Assembly: GCF_965638725.1 (NCBI RefSeq)
Contig: NC_134982.1
Coordinates: 4,894,126-4,958,125, forward strand
Source of the DNA: Aptenodytes patagonicus
Lineage: Eukaryota; Chordata; Aves; Sphenisciformes; Spheniscidae
Reading direction: 5' to 3'
Length of the DNA stretch: 64,000 bases
Positions within the stretch are counted from its first letter, which is position 1, and every line of letters begins with the position of its first letter. Position numbers and translations under genes: made by a program. Shown in pieces: positions 18,101 through 33,100 of the stretch. Under the pieces are notes generated by a model that saw nothing but the letters and a program-made list of their open reading frames with translations, was not told where the DNA came from and ran no database searches.

Positions 18101-21100
18101 ACTGGCATATTTAATTTTCTAACAAAGCATGCGGCAAAGTGTCTGAAAACACTTATTTCCCCCCCCCAACACATAGGAAAGAGCTATTGCATCCCTTTTT
18201 GCAATGGCAGAAACGAAGCCTGGGGGAAAAGAAATGCTTTGCCCCCCGCTGCAGAGCAAGGGAGCGCCGGTGTCTGCAAAGGAACCCGCTACCATGGTTT
18301 ATGGATGGCATTTTGTCAGGGCTGTGACCGGCTGTATTTCTTCTTCATTGCCATGATTTTTTTTTTTTTTACCCTTGTGAGGCTGGCTGGGGATAAACTC
18401 CTTTTTTCGGGACGGGGGGGGTCGCTGCCAGCCCCGGGCTCCTGGGTTCATTCCCCGGCTGCTGACTCGCGATATGACGCCGGCATATCGGCAGCGTTAT
18501 GAAATCCTCAGGTCGTCGTTTGAAAGGAACAAGGTGGGGTTTGTGGGAAGAAGGAATTGCATCGAGGCGGGATGGTCCGTTGCTTTGTGTCTCCGGGACG
18601 AGCAGGGCAGATGTGTTGGCACAGAGGGGAGGAAACTTCAAATGGAAAATTATTAACCAAAAAGCTGCTTTTCGCAGGATGCCGTTCTCAGGTGGGTGAA
18701 TTTGCAGCGAGTCCTCTTCCTCCCTGCCATGAGTTTTGTCTGTCCTGTTGTACCCACCTGGTTATGGGATGGGGAGGAACTGCAGCCTCTTGCAGGATTG
18801 CCTGCTCTCCTCACCCTGCTCCCTGCAGGCACCAGCACAAGCATTTTTCTTGGTCTCAGCAACCTCTGCAGGACCCTGAGTGATTGTGAGGCTGTACTGA
18901 CTGCGAGCAAGAATGGCACAGCCATTTATTGTTGCACGGTGTTTGCAACTACCAGAATAGACATCCAGGTTCTGCTGTGTTTCTCAGAGCAGATGAGGCT
19001 GAGGAGAGATACTAAGAGCTCTGCACAAATGAAGATCTTTCAAGAGAGAGTCCATGAGCAGTGCAGTGCCCCAAACCTTTCATTTTTGGGAAGGTTGGGA
19101 CAGACTGCTTGAGGGTAGGAAGGCTCTGCAGAGGGACCTGGACAGGCTGGGTTGATGGGCCGAGGCCAACTGGATGAGATTCAACAAGGCCAAGTGCCGG
19201 GTCCTGCACTTGGGCCACAACAACCCCATGCAGCGCTACAGGCTTGGGGAAGAGTGGCTGGAAAGCTGCCCGGTGGAAAAGGACCTGGGGGTGCTGGTCG
19301 ACAGCCGGCTGAACATGAGCCGGCAGTGTGCCCAGGCGGCCAAGAAGGCCAATGGCATCCTGGCCTGTATCAGAAATAGTGTGGCCAGCAGGAGTAGGGC
19401 AGTGATCGTGCCCCTGTACTCGGCCCTGGTGAGGCCGCACCTCGAATACTGTGTTCAGTTTTGGGCCCCTCACTACAAGAAGGACATTGAGGTGCTGGAG
19501 CATGTCCAGAGAAGGGCAACGAGGCTGGTGAAGGGTCTGGAGAACAAGTCTTATGAGGAGCGGCTGAGGGAACTGGGGTTGTTTAGCCTGGAGAAAAGGA
19601 GGCTGAGGGGAGACCTCATCGCTCTCTACAACCACCTGAAAGGAGGTTGTAGCGAGGTGGGGGTCGGTCTCTTCTCCCAAGTAACGAGTGATAGGGCAAG
19701 AGGAAACAGCCTCAAGTTACACCAGGGGAGGTTTAGATTGGATGCTAGGAAAGATTTCTTCACTGAAAGGGTTGTCAAGCATTGGAACAGGCTGCCCAGG
19801 GAAGTGGTTGAGTCACCATCCCTGGAGGTATGTAAAAGACGTGTAGATGTGGTGCTTAGGGACATGGTTTAGTGGTGGACTTGGCAGTGTTAGGTTTACG
19901 GTTGGACTTAATGACCTTAAAGGTCTTTTCCAACCTAAATGACTCTATGATTCTACGATTCTCCCATGCCGTTGGCTTTGTAGGGTGTGTGTCTGGAGGG
20001 GGTTTTCCATGTAAAGTGGGGTAGAAGATGGAAATACCAGGCTTAGCAGCTTTCCTTTCAGCTGTGACTCACACAAGGTCATAACGTGACTTCAGATTCC
20101 CACTAGAGCATTTTAGCCCCTCTTTTGGCTAAAAGTGGAAACAAAACCCAAAGCATCACAACAAGCACACAAATCCCTTCTCCTCAGTATGTCCATCAGG
20201 AGGATGGCACAAACCCAGGCAGCGGGTCAGGAAGGCGGTCATGTCCTGCTGAGCCCTGCGGACTTGAGAAACATCAGCTGCTGCTTTGTCACCTTGAAAT
20301 CATCTGTTTGTAGTTTCCATGGGCTGTCCTCTAAATAGCACATGGGCCCAGCGGGGAGGACCAGGACAGCCGCGTGCTGCAGGGTGGGAGGACAGATGCT
20401 TGTCCTCCCGCATCCCTCTGGCTGGGGAGGGCTTGGTGCAAGTCCCCACCCTCCATACCTGTCTTTGGTTTGGTTTATTATGTCTTTAAATCTTGTCCTC
20501 TGCACCCATGGCTCTGTGCTGGCTGTGATGCCCTTCCTCTTTCATTGCTCCCTGCCAGCCCTGCCTTTGGGTCGTCCCACGGGCAGTCACCCTGGTCCTT
20601 TTTATTCTTTCCGTGCCAACATCTGCCCAGAAGGGTGCTGTGAAGGCTGGTTTCACGGCATACAACCCTGCCCGGCTCCTTCTGGGCCAGGAGCTCCTCC
20701 TGCCTGGAAGCAGCTCTTCTGGAAAGCTTCACCATCTCTGTTACCTCCCATGTTTCGTGTAAAACCTTGCACTGTGAGGTCTGGTCCAGTTTTGGGCGCT
20801 TAGGAAATACATACGTGCTGGAATTAAATCCTTCTACTGGAGGAGGAAGAGTGATAAAATAAAGAGCTTAGTGCACATTTTTGATTGATGCTCCCAATGT
20901 TTCCCCTGGCAGTTCTGCCTGGTGCAGCGAGCCCAAACGTCCCAGGCAGCAGAGCGGGACGCAGGAGCCTTCGGGTCCCCTCTGACACGCAGCGATGGGT
21001 CTGACCGCTCCGTCCTGCCTGGGCTTGCAGCAACCGACAGTTGTTCTCCACATCCATTTTATTTCCTTTGAAACTGGGGATGGGAAGTCAAGTTAGGACG

Positions 21101-24100
21101 TTCCTGTGTTTTGCAACTGTCGTGAAGACTGACTTCAGTGCAAGCATGTTTCCTTTTTCACAGACCCGATTAGCAAAGACGCGACGCAAACTGAGAACTG
21201 GTCGTGGGTTTATCAGTAATAAGCCCATTTCGGAGGGACGTTTGTGCTTTGTAAAGAAACAGAAACCGTTTCGGTTTCTGCTTAGGTCCTGCTCCACCGT
21301 CCTCTCTTCCCGTGCGTGCCACGGACGGAGCAAAGCTGATCTGGGATACCTGGGGATTTCCTGCAGGCCCCACTCCATCAGATCTCCGCTTCATTTCTTG
21401 CTTTCTGGCCACTGACATTCAAGTCCTTGACTTTTTAGGGAAGTCCACCTAATTAAATCCTTCATTTATCACAAATACCAGCCCTGTTCCTCCTCATTTC
21501 TTGCACCAGGTAAGAAATCCCCCCTTCTGCTGCCCACACTTTCACACCAGTTCTCTGCGTACTCTCATCCTGGCTTCGAACCATTTCCTGAATCTCTCCG
21601 TCCTGCCATTGTTCCTCTTCAAGCTTCTTAATAACTGTTTGTGGCTTTTGCTCCCTTTCCCTGAGTTTTGTATCTGCTCCTACCACTGCTTCCTTTCTGC
21701 AGCCTGTTTCCCTATATTTTTTGCTCCCATATGTGCTGTTCTATGCAACACCGACTGGCCCTCTTTGCAGAAGACGACAGGTAGCACCTTCTGCTCAGCT
21801 CCCCGCATCTGCTTCAGGCTTCTTCCAGAGAAGGAGCTCGTGGTCAGAGCATCTCTTTGTATTATCATAGCACTTAGGAGCCCTGCTCTCGGCCCGGGTC
21901 TCCAGGGTGGTAAATCCTCAACAGTCATAGGGCAAAAATCCGTTTTTTGTCCTAAGGTGCTTCCTGGCACATGTATGAGGAAATGGGGTAGAGTTAGTCA
22001 ACCTTCGTCCTAGCCCACCTACGTCATTGCTGCATGTAGCTTGCTTTTTTTTTTTTTTAAATAAGCATCAGTACAATATATGTTTTTAAGAAGTCATTCG
22101 AAGGAAAGCACTGATCCTTCAGAAGTCTATGGGAATTGTGAGCGGCACTGCGGGGCTGAGAGCCCTGGGTTGGAAGATGAGCCCTGGGTTGGAAGATGGG
22201 ACTTGGCCCTGTGGGTGGTGGAGGCAGGACCCCTCCACGGCTGTGATGTTTTGTGGGGAGTGAAGAAGCTAGCCCTGTGTGATGTGTTGGAGGGCATACA
22301 GCAGCGGTGGGGGAGGACCTGGTACTTGGGGACATGACCTTTGCAGTGGTGTTTTGAATTGATGTGAGTGGGACAGGGTTGCTTTTCGCAAGGCCAAAGA
22401 GAAGGCTGTTGCAGCAGCAGCAATCGGGTGCATCCATCCATTGCTGTGGAGGCAGCAAGGGAAGCCCATAACTGAGCAATCCCGTGCAGAAAGGTCTGCT
22501 AAATTCACCTCCAGCTCAGATGCAAGCTCCTACAGCCAGATGTGAGGGTGATGCCCAGAATAGTGCAAGTCAACGCTAACCAAGATCCGTCTCCATGTCT
22601 GCGGAAACTGGGAGGAGCAGTAGTGAGACGGGCTGTATCTAGAGACTTGGAGGGTTTTTAGTGTTTGATTTCATTAAGTCAGAGCTGACAGCTAAGCTCT
22701 TAGGAGGAGATGCCATGTGCCCTGGGGCCAGCTGTGCTTAGGCCAGGGGGGAGCAATAGGATGTGGTAGGACTGAGCTTTTCTGTTTTCTGAAAGTCATG
22801 GAAGTGCCTTGTCCCAAATTGCCACCGTTGTTCTCATTGTGGAGCCTCTCCCACCCCTAAAAGAAAAAGATCTTATTTCATAAAGAGGCAGTTGCACACT
22901 TGCTCCCAGCTGAGCCATCGCTTGTGCAAGTGCTGCTGGAGGTGGCAGCGGCCGTGGACTGCACTGACGGGGATGTGACTCCTGTTCTTGTGTTTTCAGA
23001 GTACGGATCTGACAAGCACAGTTGGCTACGACAGCATCATTCAACACCTGAATGACGGCAGGAAGAACTGCAAAGAGTTTGAAGACATTTTGAAGGAAAG
23101 GTATGGAGCTGCCCCTGAAAACGGGTTGGGTTGAACCCGGGAAGTGAGGCGGTGGCACTACTTCAGCTCCTCGTACTCCCAGTGTGGTTTCTGTTGCGTT
23201 TAACTGTCCACTACGCTAAAACACCTTTGATTTTTGACTGATGAGGAACTTGTTTTCTTACACTGTCCTTTCCTTGCACAGCTGGTGCTGTGGTATGAAG
23301 TCCATGCCCATGAATCCTCAGCTGCGAGGCAGCGATGGTGCCCAGGACTTGATGCTCACATTTTGAACTGTCAAAAAGAAAGAGGAATCAGGAGCAGTTT
23401 AATAGTTCAGTCTTACATGTTGCCAGACATCTGTACTGATGTGTTTGCAGCTGTTGGTGGTCTGCCCAGGCCACCCGCTCTCCCATGAAGTTCACCTTGC
23501 AGTTCAGCTTGCAGAAGGTCAGGTGAAGACCTTGGCATAGGAGAGGCATGGCTTTGTCCTGAATTTGTCTTTGTACATTATGGACGGCCCACAGATTTTA
23601 TGTTAAAAAGAAGTAGTAGCATTAGATAGCGTGTTTATTAATCAGAGGATATGACCTAAGTAGAGGTTCTGTGGCTACAAAGGCGCAACTGAGATGGTCT
23701 GGCCATGTATTTTGGCTTTATGGTTCACCTGGTTAGCAATGGCTGAATACGAAGAGTGTTGTAGAACAACCCTGAATTAATGTAATTTTGGTATTGAGAA
23801 CTGGAGAAAACAAACCTCTGAATACAAGACTTGGTACAAAAGAGCCTGGAACAAATATAATGGGGATGAAGAGGAGGAGAACCTGCAGTTAAAAATGTCT
23901 AATGCACCTACACCTATCTAAGCTGTAATCCCATGTTCCAGGAAAATTTGGGCTTCCCAGCTGCCCAAGGAACAATCCGCTGAACCCTGAGAACCGTGTC
24001 CCACTCATCCATGACAATGGAGAGAGTGCAAAAAGCCTCCTCCACACCCTGTGCCCCGTTCCTCTTTGCTGTTGAAGGAGGTGTAGGTTCCTGCCGACCT

Positions 24101-27100
24101 GTCTAGCCAGGAGGAGATTAGAGGCTGGACCTGGACTTGCTACTGCTCTGAACATGGTCCAGTTCTCCATGTACAGCATGGCTGTTACATGGTCCCAGCC
24201 ATGGAGAACATGCCTGTTGGATTTGATGCTTTGTCTCAAAAGGAAGTTCATGGGAATATTGTTAGATAGAGGAAAAAAATGGATTTATAATCTTTATTTT
24301 TTCCATTTCCTTACAAGCTTTTGGAGTTTTTGAAGAGTTATGTTAGGTGAACCCCACTGCCAAACTCTAGAAATTGACAACATAGGCAACTGCATCTGCG
24401 TTAGAGATATTTTAGGAAGCTATTTATTTTATCCAGTAGACCTTCTAATGCAAGCCTCTAGCAGTACTTGTTTCTCTCCACTGCCTGCAGACAGCTAGGG
24501 CGGCTTGCCCAGATGGAGTTATCTACACTTGACCAAGCAAGTCCAGCCCTGGTTGTCTGTAGAGATTTCAAAGCAACTGCAGAAAGCTGGTTGTTCTTAG
24601 ACTGCAACACATAGGCTTTCTTTTCCCCGCCTCTTTCTTACAAGAGGGGAGGACAGTACGATCTCTCAAAGGTGTTATTTGTGTTACCTCACAAGATGTG
24701 GCCTCTTCTTCAGGTGTTCTCCCTAAGGACCAGAGGCGGGCAGGAGGCAGTACCTATCGCCTCATTTTAAAAAGTCCTGAAGAGCTGAAACGGCCCAGCT
24801 GAGCTTTGGGGTGCATGTATGGTGGCTGAGTGGTCTCTGAGGTGCCTACTCCCTTCCGTCACATTTGGTTTAAATCAGCCAAATCGGATTCAAAAGTACT
24901 TTGTGTGGATGGACCGACAGACGCTGATGGCTGAGATGCAGAAAACGTGTGATCGCACAAGCCTTGTTCCCATTGGAAACGGAGCTAAAAACTACTCGGG
25001 TGACTCACCTGGCTGCATCTAGCCACCAGCTGCACTGGCTGCTTAGTCCTCCATCTCCTGCGGAGGTGGTCCTTGCACCCATTGGCCATGGGGAGATGGG
25101 GAGAGCAACGCATCGGGACCACAGACACAGCAAAACGAAGTGTTTTCACTAGAAAGGCTGTTGGGTAACTGCAAACAACAGTCTTCCTTCAGCCACAGTT
25201 GGTTTGCAGCAGGTCAGAAGATAGGGTGTTAAGAGCGGGTCTTGGCCTCTGCTGCAAACAAGTATCGGTTTCTGAAATGAGAACTTCCTCTCATTTCTCT
25301 CTTTCCTCAACAGGGCAATTATAGAAGAAAAATATGGCAAAGAGCTCATTAACTTGTCGAAGAAGAAGCCCTGCGGGCAGACGGAGCTGAAGTAAGTCCA
25401 GAGTCCTGTGTATGTTTTGCTTTTATGAGTATCCTTACTTGGAGCAACGAAGGAGGAGGAGAAGGAAGGAGGCTGTGAGAGACAAAACAGTGTTGAAATG
25501 TGATTGGGACGCTACCAGAAGATGATCTGAAATCGGTCTTGTGAATGAACGGTGCACAGCTGGGTTGGCCTTTGCCAGTAAATGAGTTGGACTCCACCAA
25601 GTTCCCACCAGCTGTAGACTAACCAAAGCATCACAGACGCTCAGGCGAGATGTGGGCTGGTGATTCACCAGAGGGTCGAGGATCATGAGACCTTGGGTTC
25701 GCTTCTGACTGTTTTTGTGGCCAGAGGGAAGTACAGGTACTTCCTCGACTCAGACCATGCAAATCTTCAAAGCCGAGCATGTTACCAGCCCGCAGGGGTG
25801 CTGTGGCCGCTGTGGTTGGCTCCATGAGTGGGTCTCCACTTCCCCAGTGACCCTTGGCACCTTCTGCTTCCTGCTTTGTTTCTGTACTTTATACATGCCT
25901 GGTCTGATGTTCTCTGATCATTTAATGACAGTTTTATATTGAAGTGTCACGTAAAATGTTTCTGAAATCTTTATTGTACAATATTAATAGGGAGAAAAGT
26001 TCCCTACATTTCTAACCACTGGCCAGTGCACCATGTAGAAGGTGTTCATATCTCCCAAATGATACTTTTAGGAGGTTGCCTGAAACATTTGTCATGAAAG
26101 TCAGGATTTTTAATAGCATCCAATGTTCAGAAAGATGTAAAGTAGATCTCAAACCACGTGAGCTGCGTTATGGTCGCCGAGAGGGAAAAAGCCGGAGGTG
26201 TAAAGAGGGTAAATAAACCTGCTTCAAGCTGCTTTGGCCAGTGTGGAGTGAGGGACTTGCTGTCTGGTTTGGGAGAGGTGCTCGGCTGATGCCAGCACCT
26301 GGCCGTGCTTTCCCGCTCTTTTTAATGCTCTGCCTGTTTTTCAGCACGCTGAAGAGATCCCTGGACGTTTTCAAGCAACGTAAGTAATTCTTCGTCTTTG
26401 TGTTTGTCAGGACACTTGGCAGCACCAAAGCCTGCAGGCAACTGCTCGGGAAGAAAATAGCAGAGAAACCTCCAAAACAGTGTGATGCTGCTGTCAGGCA
26501 TAGGCTGTCCTCCTGGTCAGGCTCATTCCAGCATGTGGGGTTCGGGATGGAGCGCTCCAGGGCACGGGTGGGAGAGGACACCCACGGGGGTGTCCCTTTG
26601 GGGATCTCTTGGGCTTTCAGGGCTCACTGCAGCTCAGAGGTCGTGCTTGCGTTGTACATCAGAAGCTGTGCATGGGAAGCTCAGGTGGAGTTTGTTGGAC
26701 TGGCTCACCTTGCCCTCTTGGAGCATCTAAAAGATGATGCTTTGGCCACCTTATATTGTCCCTTCGTTGCCACGTGTCACAGCCCGCCGGGGTACAGGCA
26801 GCCAGCATCCCTACCCTGAGGGCTACTGCTCTGCTACCCTGTCCTGAGTGCACCCGCCAGCCCAGCCAGGTCTGTCTGCTGCCCTGTACCTTGGCGGACC
26901 TCCCTAACGAGGCTCTGCCCTCGCAGCAGCCGACTGTTAATAGCTGCGGGTTTGAAACAGCTCTGGGGGTTGAATCGTGAGCTACGGTTTGGCTTAGCTC
27001 CCTTGATAAGCTCGCTGGGGTGGTGTTTCGCGGTATGGCTGCTCACCTTCAGCAAGATGAGCCCGAGATCTTTTTAGCATTAGTCTTTCTGTGCGCCAAG

Positions 27101-30100
27101 TTGGTTGTCTGCTAGCCCGGGGCAACGCTTCCTTCAGACAGCTGCTTCAGGGTGCGATGTGTTAAAACGTGCCTGAATTTGTCTGGATGAGGGGGAGATG
27201 TGACTGTGCTTCTTTGAATAACTTCTCTTGTTACGAGTTTTCTTAAACTGAAGGGCAGGCCCCAGCAGGACTGATCCTGACTAGCTCCTCACATAGGCAG
27301 GCGCTGCTTGGAGGCTGCTTCAAAAGTGCTGCTGCTTTTATGTGTTTCTGCAAGGGGATGTATGATGTGGGGTCTCTGGGTCATTTTGATGTCAGCTGCA
27401 ACAGTTGACTTGAGCAACAGAGTCTTTTTAGGAATATATATGTATTTTTAATTTTTTTTTTTCTTTGCAGAGATAGACAATGTGGGGCAAGGTCACATCC
27501 AGCTGGCGCAAACCCTTCGGGAGGAAGCAAAGAAAATGGAGGACTTCAGGGAAAAGCAAAAACTGCATCGGAAAAAGGTCAGGCGCCACGGTAGCACGTG
27601 CCTTTGCCGCAGGGTGTTGATCCTGCCCCAGCAATGGGCTGCTCCCGGCTGGTGTCTCCCGCCGTGCCCCAGCCCCCTCCGTGCCCCCGGTGCCTGCTGC
27701 TGCCAGGAAGTCCTGAGCTCCTTCCTACGTGTTGCAACCATGCTGGTGAACTGTGCGGCAGCCTCCAACTTCCTTCTTCTCACTGCCACGTCTTCTCCTT
27801 TGGGCAACTTTTGGGGCCAGCGATAGCAGGGGCTCAGCTCCAGGGATGCCAGCCTCAGCCAGGGGTGTTTTTAAAGCCTATATATAGTGCTGTATGATCT
27901 CCACAGCGTCTGCTAAAATCGGCAAGCTCTTTAATTTCTTCTGGCTTGAGATTCCTTTGCCTGGAAAATGAGGGAAAACTGCTAGAACCAGGGGCTGGTT
28001 TGGACCTAGCGGAGGGGAGTGGCCTTCCCAATTTTGCCAGACCCTATGGAGATGATACAGTACTACATATTGCTAGGATTTCATGTGTAGAGCTCCTTTG
28101 CATACACAAGTGGAGGCTTAGATAGAAGCATAATAGATGGGGTTTGTGAAGATGCATTGGGTGGACGAAGGTCCTTAAACCCATCTCAATCTGGTCCGTG
28201 CCTCTTCCTTTCCTAAGCCACGTAGTCTATCCTGGAGCTTCGATGGTCAGTGACGTGCTGACTCCGTGTCTGTTGTCTTCACAGTTAGAGCTGATAATGG
28301 AGGCGATTCACAAAAACAGGAATTTGCAGTACAAGAAGACCATGGAGGTAAAGCAAACGTGCTTCTGTTTCTTGCCATATGGGTTAACGCTGCTAACACG
28401 CACACGCATAGCGCTGGGGCAGACTTAAATGCGAGGGTCCTCCTCCTCCACTGCCACTCTCGACATCGTGTCTGCACGAGTCGTATGCAGGGTGTGCTCG
28501 GAAAAACTGAAGAGTACGCCAGGGACACGGCCAGTGGGAGCCTTGCAGGGTTGGATACGAGTGATTTAGATGTCATGGACTCGATTGCCATGAGCTTTTC
28601 ATCCCAAACGAAGAGCAGCTTGTCTCGTGAGGTCGGTTTTGCCCAAGCAGTAGGGCCCCTGGGACTTTGCGTGCCGTCCCCTGCTCTGCTGGCAGCCCGT
28701 GCCCACCTCTTCCCTCGTAGGCTGTGCTTTCCTCCAAAGCTTCCTGCGTGAGCTGTATTTGCATCTCGTTGCTTGCTGACACACTCCTGCCCCGTTTGGT
28801 GCCTCTCCTAGGCCAAGCGGCTCTACGAGCAGCGTTGCAGGGATAAGGATGAGGCGGAGCAGGCTGTGCACCGCAATGCAAACCTGGTGACGCAGAAGCA
28901 GCAGGAGAAGGTACGGAGAGGCGGGTGGCCGTGGGGCAGGGGGAGAAAGGGGTGTCTCTTCTCGCAGCTCTCCTGCCCCATGCCTCTTTTCTCAGCTCTG
29001 GGGTTTGGGGTGAGATGGGAGAGCTGGTGATGTTCCCTGATTGGGCTGCAGTGCCGTTGGCGATGCACCAGGGCTCTCCTCTACCTTTTTTCTCTCTCCC
29101 ATTTTTGGCAGCTGTTCCTGAAGCTGGCTCAGACGAAATCGGCTCTGGAGGACTCTGGTGAGTGTGGAAATGCAGCGTTTGGAGGGTGAGGGGAGCGTTT
29201 CCCGGGGCAGGGGGTTGTGAAGCCATGGCATGGCTCTTGGGTGAGCTCCGGCTCTTGGGTCAGGCACGGCTCCTCAGAAACACATGCCCAAGATACCGGA
29301 GGTGGGCACCTGCCCTGGAGAAGCCTGCGTGGCCCCATCAAGGCTGCTCCCACCATTTCCCTGTGGCAGGACCCTCCGCCTTGCTGCGCGGCTCTGCGTT
29401 CCCTTGCAGTGCCCACCCAGAGCTGAGCTCACGCATTACTGCTGCTTTCTCCCTGACGTCCCAGTCATTTCAGGCTTCACATATTACCTTCTAGTGAAGG
29501 GGTTTTCTGAATTAATGTTAATCAGATGACAGTGTGATTTCTCTCGCAGACCGGAATTACCAGCAGAGCGTTATCACACTGGAGAAGATCCGGGAAGAAT
29601 GGCAGAAAGAGCACATCAAAGCTTGCGAGGTAAATGCCCCAAAACGCTTTCACGTGGCAGCGTTGTCCTCTGGACGCCCACCCCTCGCTGCAGGGGTCAG
29701 GGACGGTGCAGATTTGCCGTCTCTGTATTCCCCTGGCAGCGAAGCAGCAGGATGTGTTGCGGCTAACCCTGTGTGTGTCTCACACTTGGCTTCTGGATTC
29801 AAGGTCCCACTACTTCAAGGTTTCCACTATTTTTTTGTTTTTATTTTTTCTCCCACCGCCTTTAAAAATCGACAGAGTCAAAGTAGTGACATTTTTGCCC
29901 ATTACCTGCTTGCACATTTGGTGTGGCCGTCGTCTTGAACAGCCGTGGTCACCTCTGCTTACTTGGCGACTCAAGGCCAATATGTCCTACAGCCGCAACA
30001 ACACCTAGCAGACTCTGTCTGAAACTCTGAAAGACTTTAAATGACTTTGCAGCAGAGGCCAGTGGCAGGCTGGGGATGCAGGCTGGGTGAAGCCATCTCC

Positions 30101-33100
30101 ACGTGAACGCTGTGTGCCGGGAGCCCTTCACCTTGTATCTCACAGACCACGTGGTAGCGTGGGAACCCCTCCGAGCGATTGTATCAACCTAAAGCAGACT
30201 GCCTCATAGCAAAGTGGTCTAGCAAGGATTTCTAGCATGTGCTGGGGAAGTCCAGAGCTGGTAGCGAGAGGACCGTGCAGCTGCTCTGCTGCTGACCTAT
30301 GTCTTGTAGCTGCCTGTGATCTGTGACCGAGGGATGGACAGGGACTGCAGAGATCGAGGTTTTATCTCAGATCTGCTGCAAGCTTGCAAACAGCCTTCCC
30401 ATTCCCAGCTGTGCCGATCCCTTCCCAAGCTACTTCTCATCAGGCCTCTATTTTACTTTTTCCTTTTGAAATGGAATTTGCTGTCTGTTTTGCATGGCGT
30501 GTGTCGGTGTCTCAGTGTTGGTGTGCTTTTGATGTCTGGGGTCTCTGGAAGCCTCTCTGATGGTGGGACGTGGAAAGCAGTAGTTTCACTTCCACAGATG
30601 GATCACGTGGAGGTTTTCCCCTCGGTGTGTTGCAAAGGTCATAACTGATAATGAGTGCATATGTACACTTGGGATGAAAAATTATCTGTCATGGAAATGT
30701 GTAAAGGCACACGAAATTGAAGTATACCACACAGCAGATTTCAAAAGACTTGAGTTTAAACCTGCTTGGAATAGGGCTGGGCAGGAAAGAGGGAGAAGAC
30801 CAACCAGTCAATGCACCTCTGTTTTCATACATCCCCAGTGCTTTTTTATTGCTCTGTACCTGTGGGAGGGAAGTGAGCTGGGACCGCAGGACCACGGGGT
30901 GCCTAGGGAACGTGCACTGCCTTTAGAAGCTGGCTTCATCTCCCCAGAGGGAGCAGTGTGCCAGGTGACCCCTTCCACATCGGTCCTGCAGATCTTCCTG
31001 AGCTTAACACTCATCTTTGAAATACCTGGTTGTGGAGAGGGATGATTTCTCCTCTGAACGAGCTGGAGGACTCGTGGTTTCCATGTTTCCTGCAGGAGAC
31101 CACCACCACCTGCGCCTCGCTGAGGACAGTCATCTTTGTAGTGCCACTTCGGGATGAGAAACATTCAGGATAAAAGAGATTTGCTTTCGTTTTAAAGATG
31201 TGAGGGCCATTTTGTCTGTGTCGTTACAGTTCTTTGAGACTCAGGAGTGCGAGCGGATCAACTACTTCCGCAACGCCCTCTGGCTTCATGTCAACCAGCT
31301 CTCCCAGGACTGCGTCCAGAATGATGAGGTGCGTCAACTGAAAATCTCCATTTTTCTGTTTGGAAAGCAAAGCCCAGTTTGCTTTCCTGTGCACTGAGCT
31401 GTGTTACGCCCGAGTTGGGCTGTGGCCTTTGATCGTCCACCAGACACCAGCATGAGTGTGCAGGCAGAAGGTTTTGGCCAGAGCTCTTGCAGATGAGGTT
31501 GCCTCTGGGATTCCCACGTTTTTTGAGGGTGGTGAAACACTGGCCCAGGTTGCCCAGAGAGGTGGTGGATGCCCCATCCCTGGAAACATTCCAGGTCAGG
31601 TTGGACGGGGCTCTGAGCAACCTGACCTAGTTGAAGATGTCCCTGCTCGTTGCAGGGGGGTTGGACTAGATGGCCTTTAAAGGTTCCTTCCAGCCCAAAC
31701 CATTCGATGATTCTATGATTCTGTGATTCTGTGATTCCCCTACCATTGAAGCTTGTGTCCCGGGTGAGCGCTGGGCTTTCATCCCATGTGTGATAAAAGA
31801 TTGGAAAAAACCCTCTTGTTTTTTGACCTGATGTATAGAAATGCTTTTTATTTCCCTTTTGCAGAAATATGAGGAAATCCGCAAGAGTTTAGAGATGTGC
31901 AGCATTGAGAAGGATATTGATTTTTTTGTAAATTTACGGAAAACTGGAAGTTTGGCCCCAGGTAAGAGCTCAGTACAATCTCACAAAGTAGTGCTGACTT
32001 CCTTGCGCTCCTCATGGAGCTGCTGCTCTGATCAGCATCAGTTTGGATGCAAAAAACATTGATTTTGCAACATCCCTCCTTTCATTCACTGGCATGCAGC
32101 ACTAGTCTCTGCCACTTACCACCAGCCTCTGAAGATAATCTCCCCCTTCTGTAACTTTTAATTTCCTGATCAGGCATTTTCGCAGAGAGAGGAAAGACTC
32201 AACAGCTGAACGTTGCTGTTGACAAGTAGTTTATGCGTATAAAAGGTCTGTACTTTACTATTGTTAACTTTTCCTAGCTCCTGTTGTTTATGAAAACTAC
32301 TATAATACAGAGAGAAATGCAACTCCTGTGAGAAGTTCGGTTCCTGTACCTATATCAAGGTAAGGGACATAACATGTACAATTGCAGTTGCTATTGCAAA
32401 TGATGCTTTCTCCCCCAAAAGCACAGTTTGTTGCTTTCAGTCTGTTGGAGGCTTGATTTGGCAGTATTAGAGGAGAATATTTCCCACGCTACGTAGTCCA
32501 TCGCTCTCCACAGCAGGAGTTTTGCCAATGTGCTGCCTATTATAAGCTCTTCAGGGACCTCCTCAAGCCCAGTCAGGGGTTTTTGCTCCCCCTTTTGGGA
32601 TCATTTCTCCCTTCTCAGGGGTGGGAATATTATTGTGGTGAGGGTGTGCTCATTTTTTCTTGTGCCAAGCCTCTTCCAAAAGTCCTTTGCATTGAGGTGA
32701 GCGGCTGTGGTACTCGGACAGCAGAAAAGCAAGGCAGTTTTGTGTCTTGCTCTCTCTGGGAACAGTCTGAGCTCCCTTTTAGAGCAGCCTTTGGTACCAA
32801 AATGAAACCTTCTAGGCTTCCCTGCACGGTTCTCCATGTGGTCTGTCTATCTGAAGAGAGATGGATCAGTTAAAAGCGTGCGTGGGTAGAGAGAGGAACA
32901 GCAGAGCCAAATTCACTCCTCTGGGACAGAAGCTGGGCAGGGAGGTCAGGGTGAAGGATGCTTCTGCCGGGGGGAAGATGAGGATTCAGGGCCAAAGACT
33001 CTTGCTAAAGATGAGTGTGCCACTTTGGCTGTCACGTCAGGAGAGGAGTCATGGCCAATTACGGCTTCCTGATGTGTCACTCTGGGCAAAGGCATGTAAA

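Larger units (their letters stand above)
15187..22999 (+). other. PSTPIP2: PSTPIP2 intron 1 (7.8 kb)
   Basis: A long first intron, GC-rich at its 5' end. It holds one CR1 fragment (about 19105-19962) and a 19-bp tandem duplication at 22161-22198. No additional conserved exon, RNA gene or CpG island is recognised. Many open frames of 60-170 codons are present but none has protein-family features. Confidence 0.7.

Noticed and set aside
19012-19680. 222-codon minus-strand frame in PSTPIP2 intron 1
   Set aside because: Antisense shadow of the CR1 ORF2 remnant; the same kind of shadow occurs at 36945-37562 and 49482-50072.
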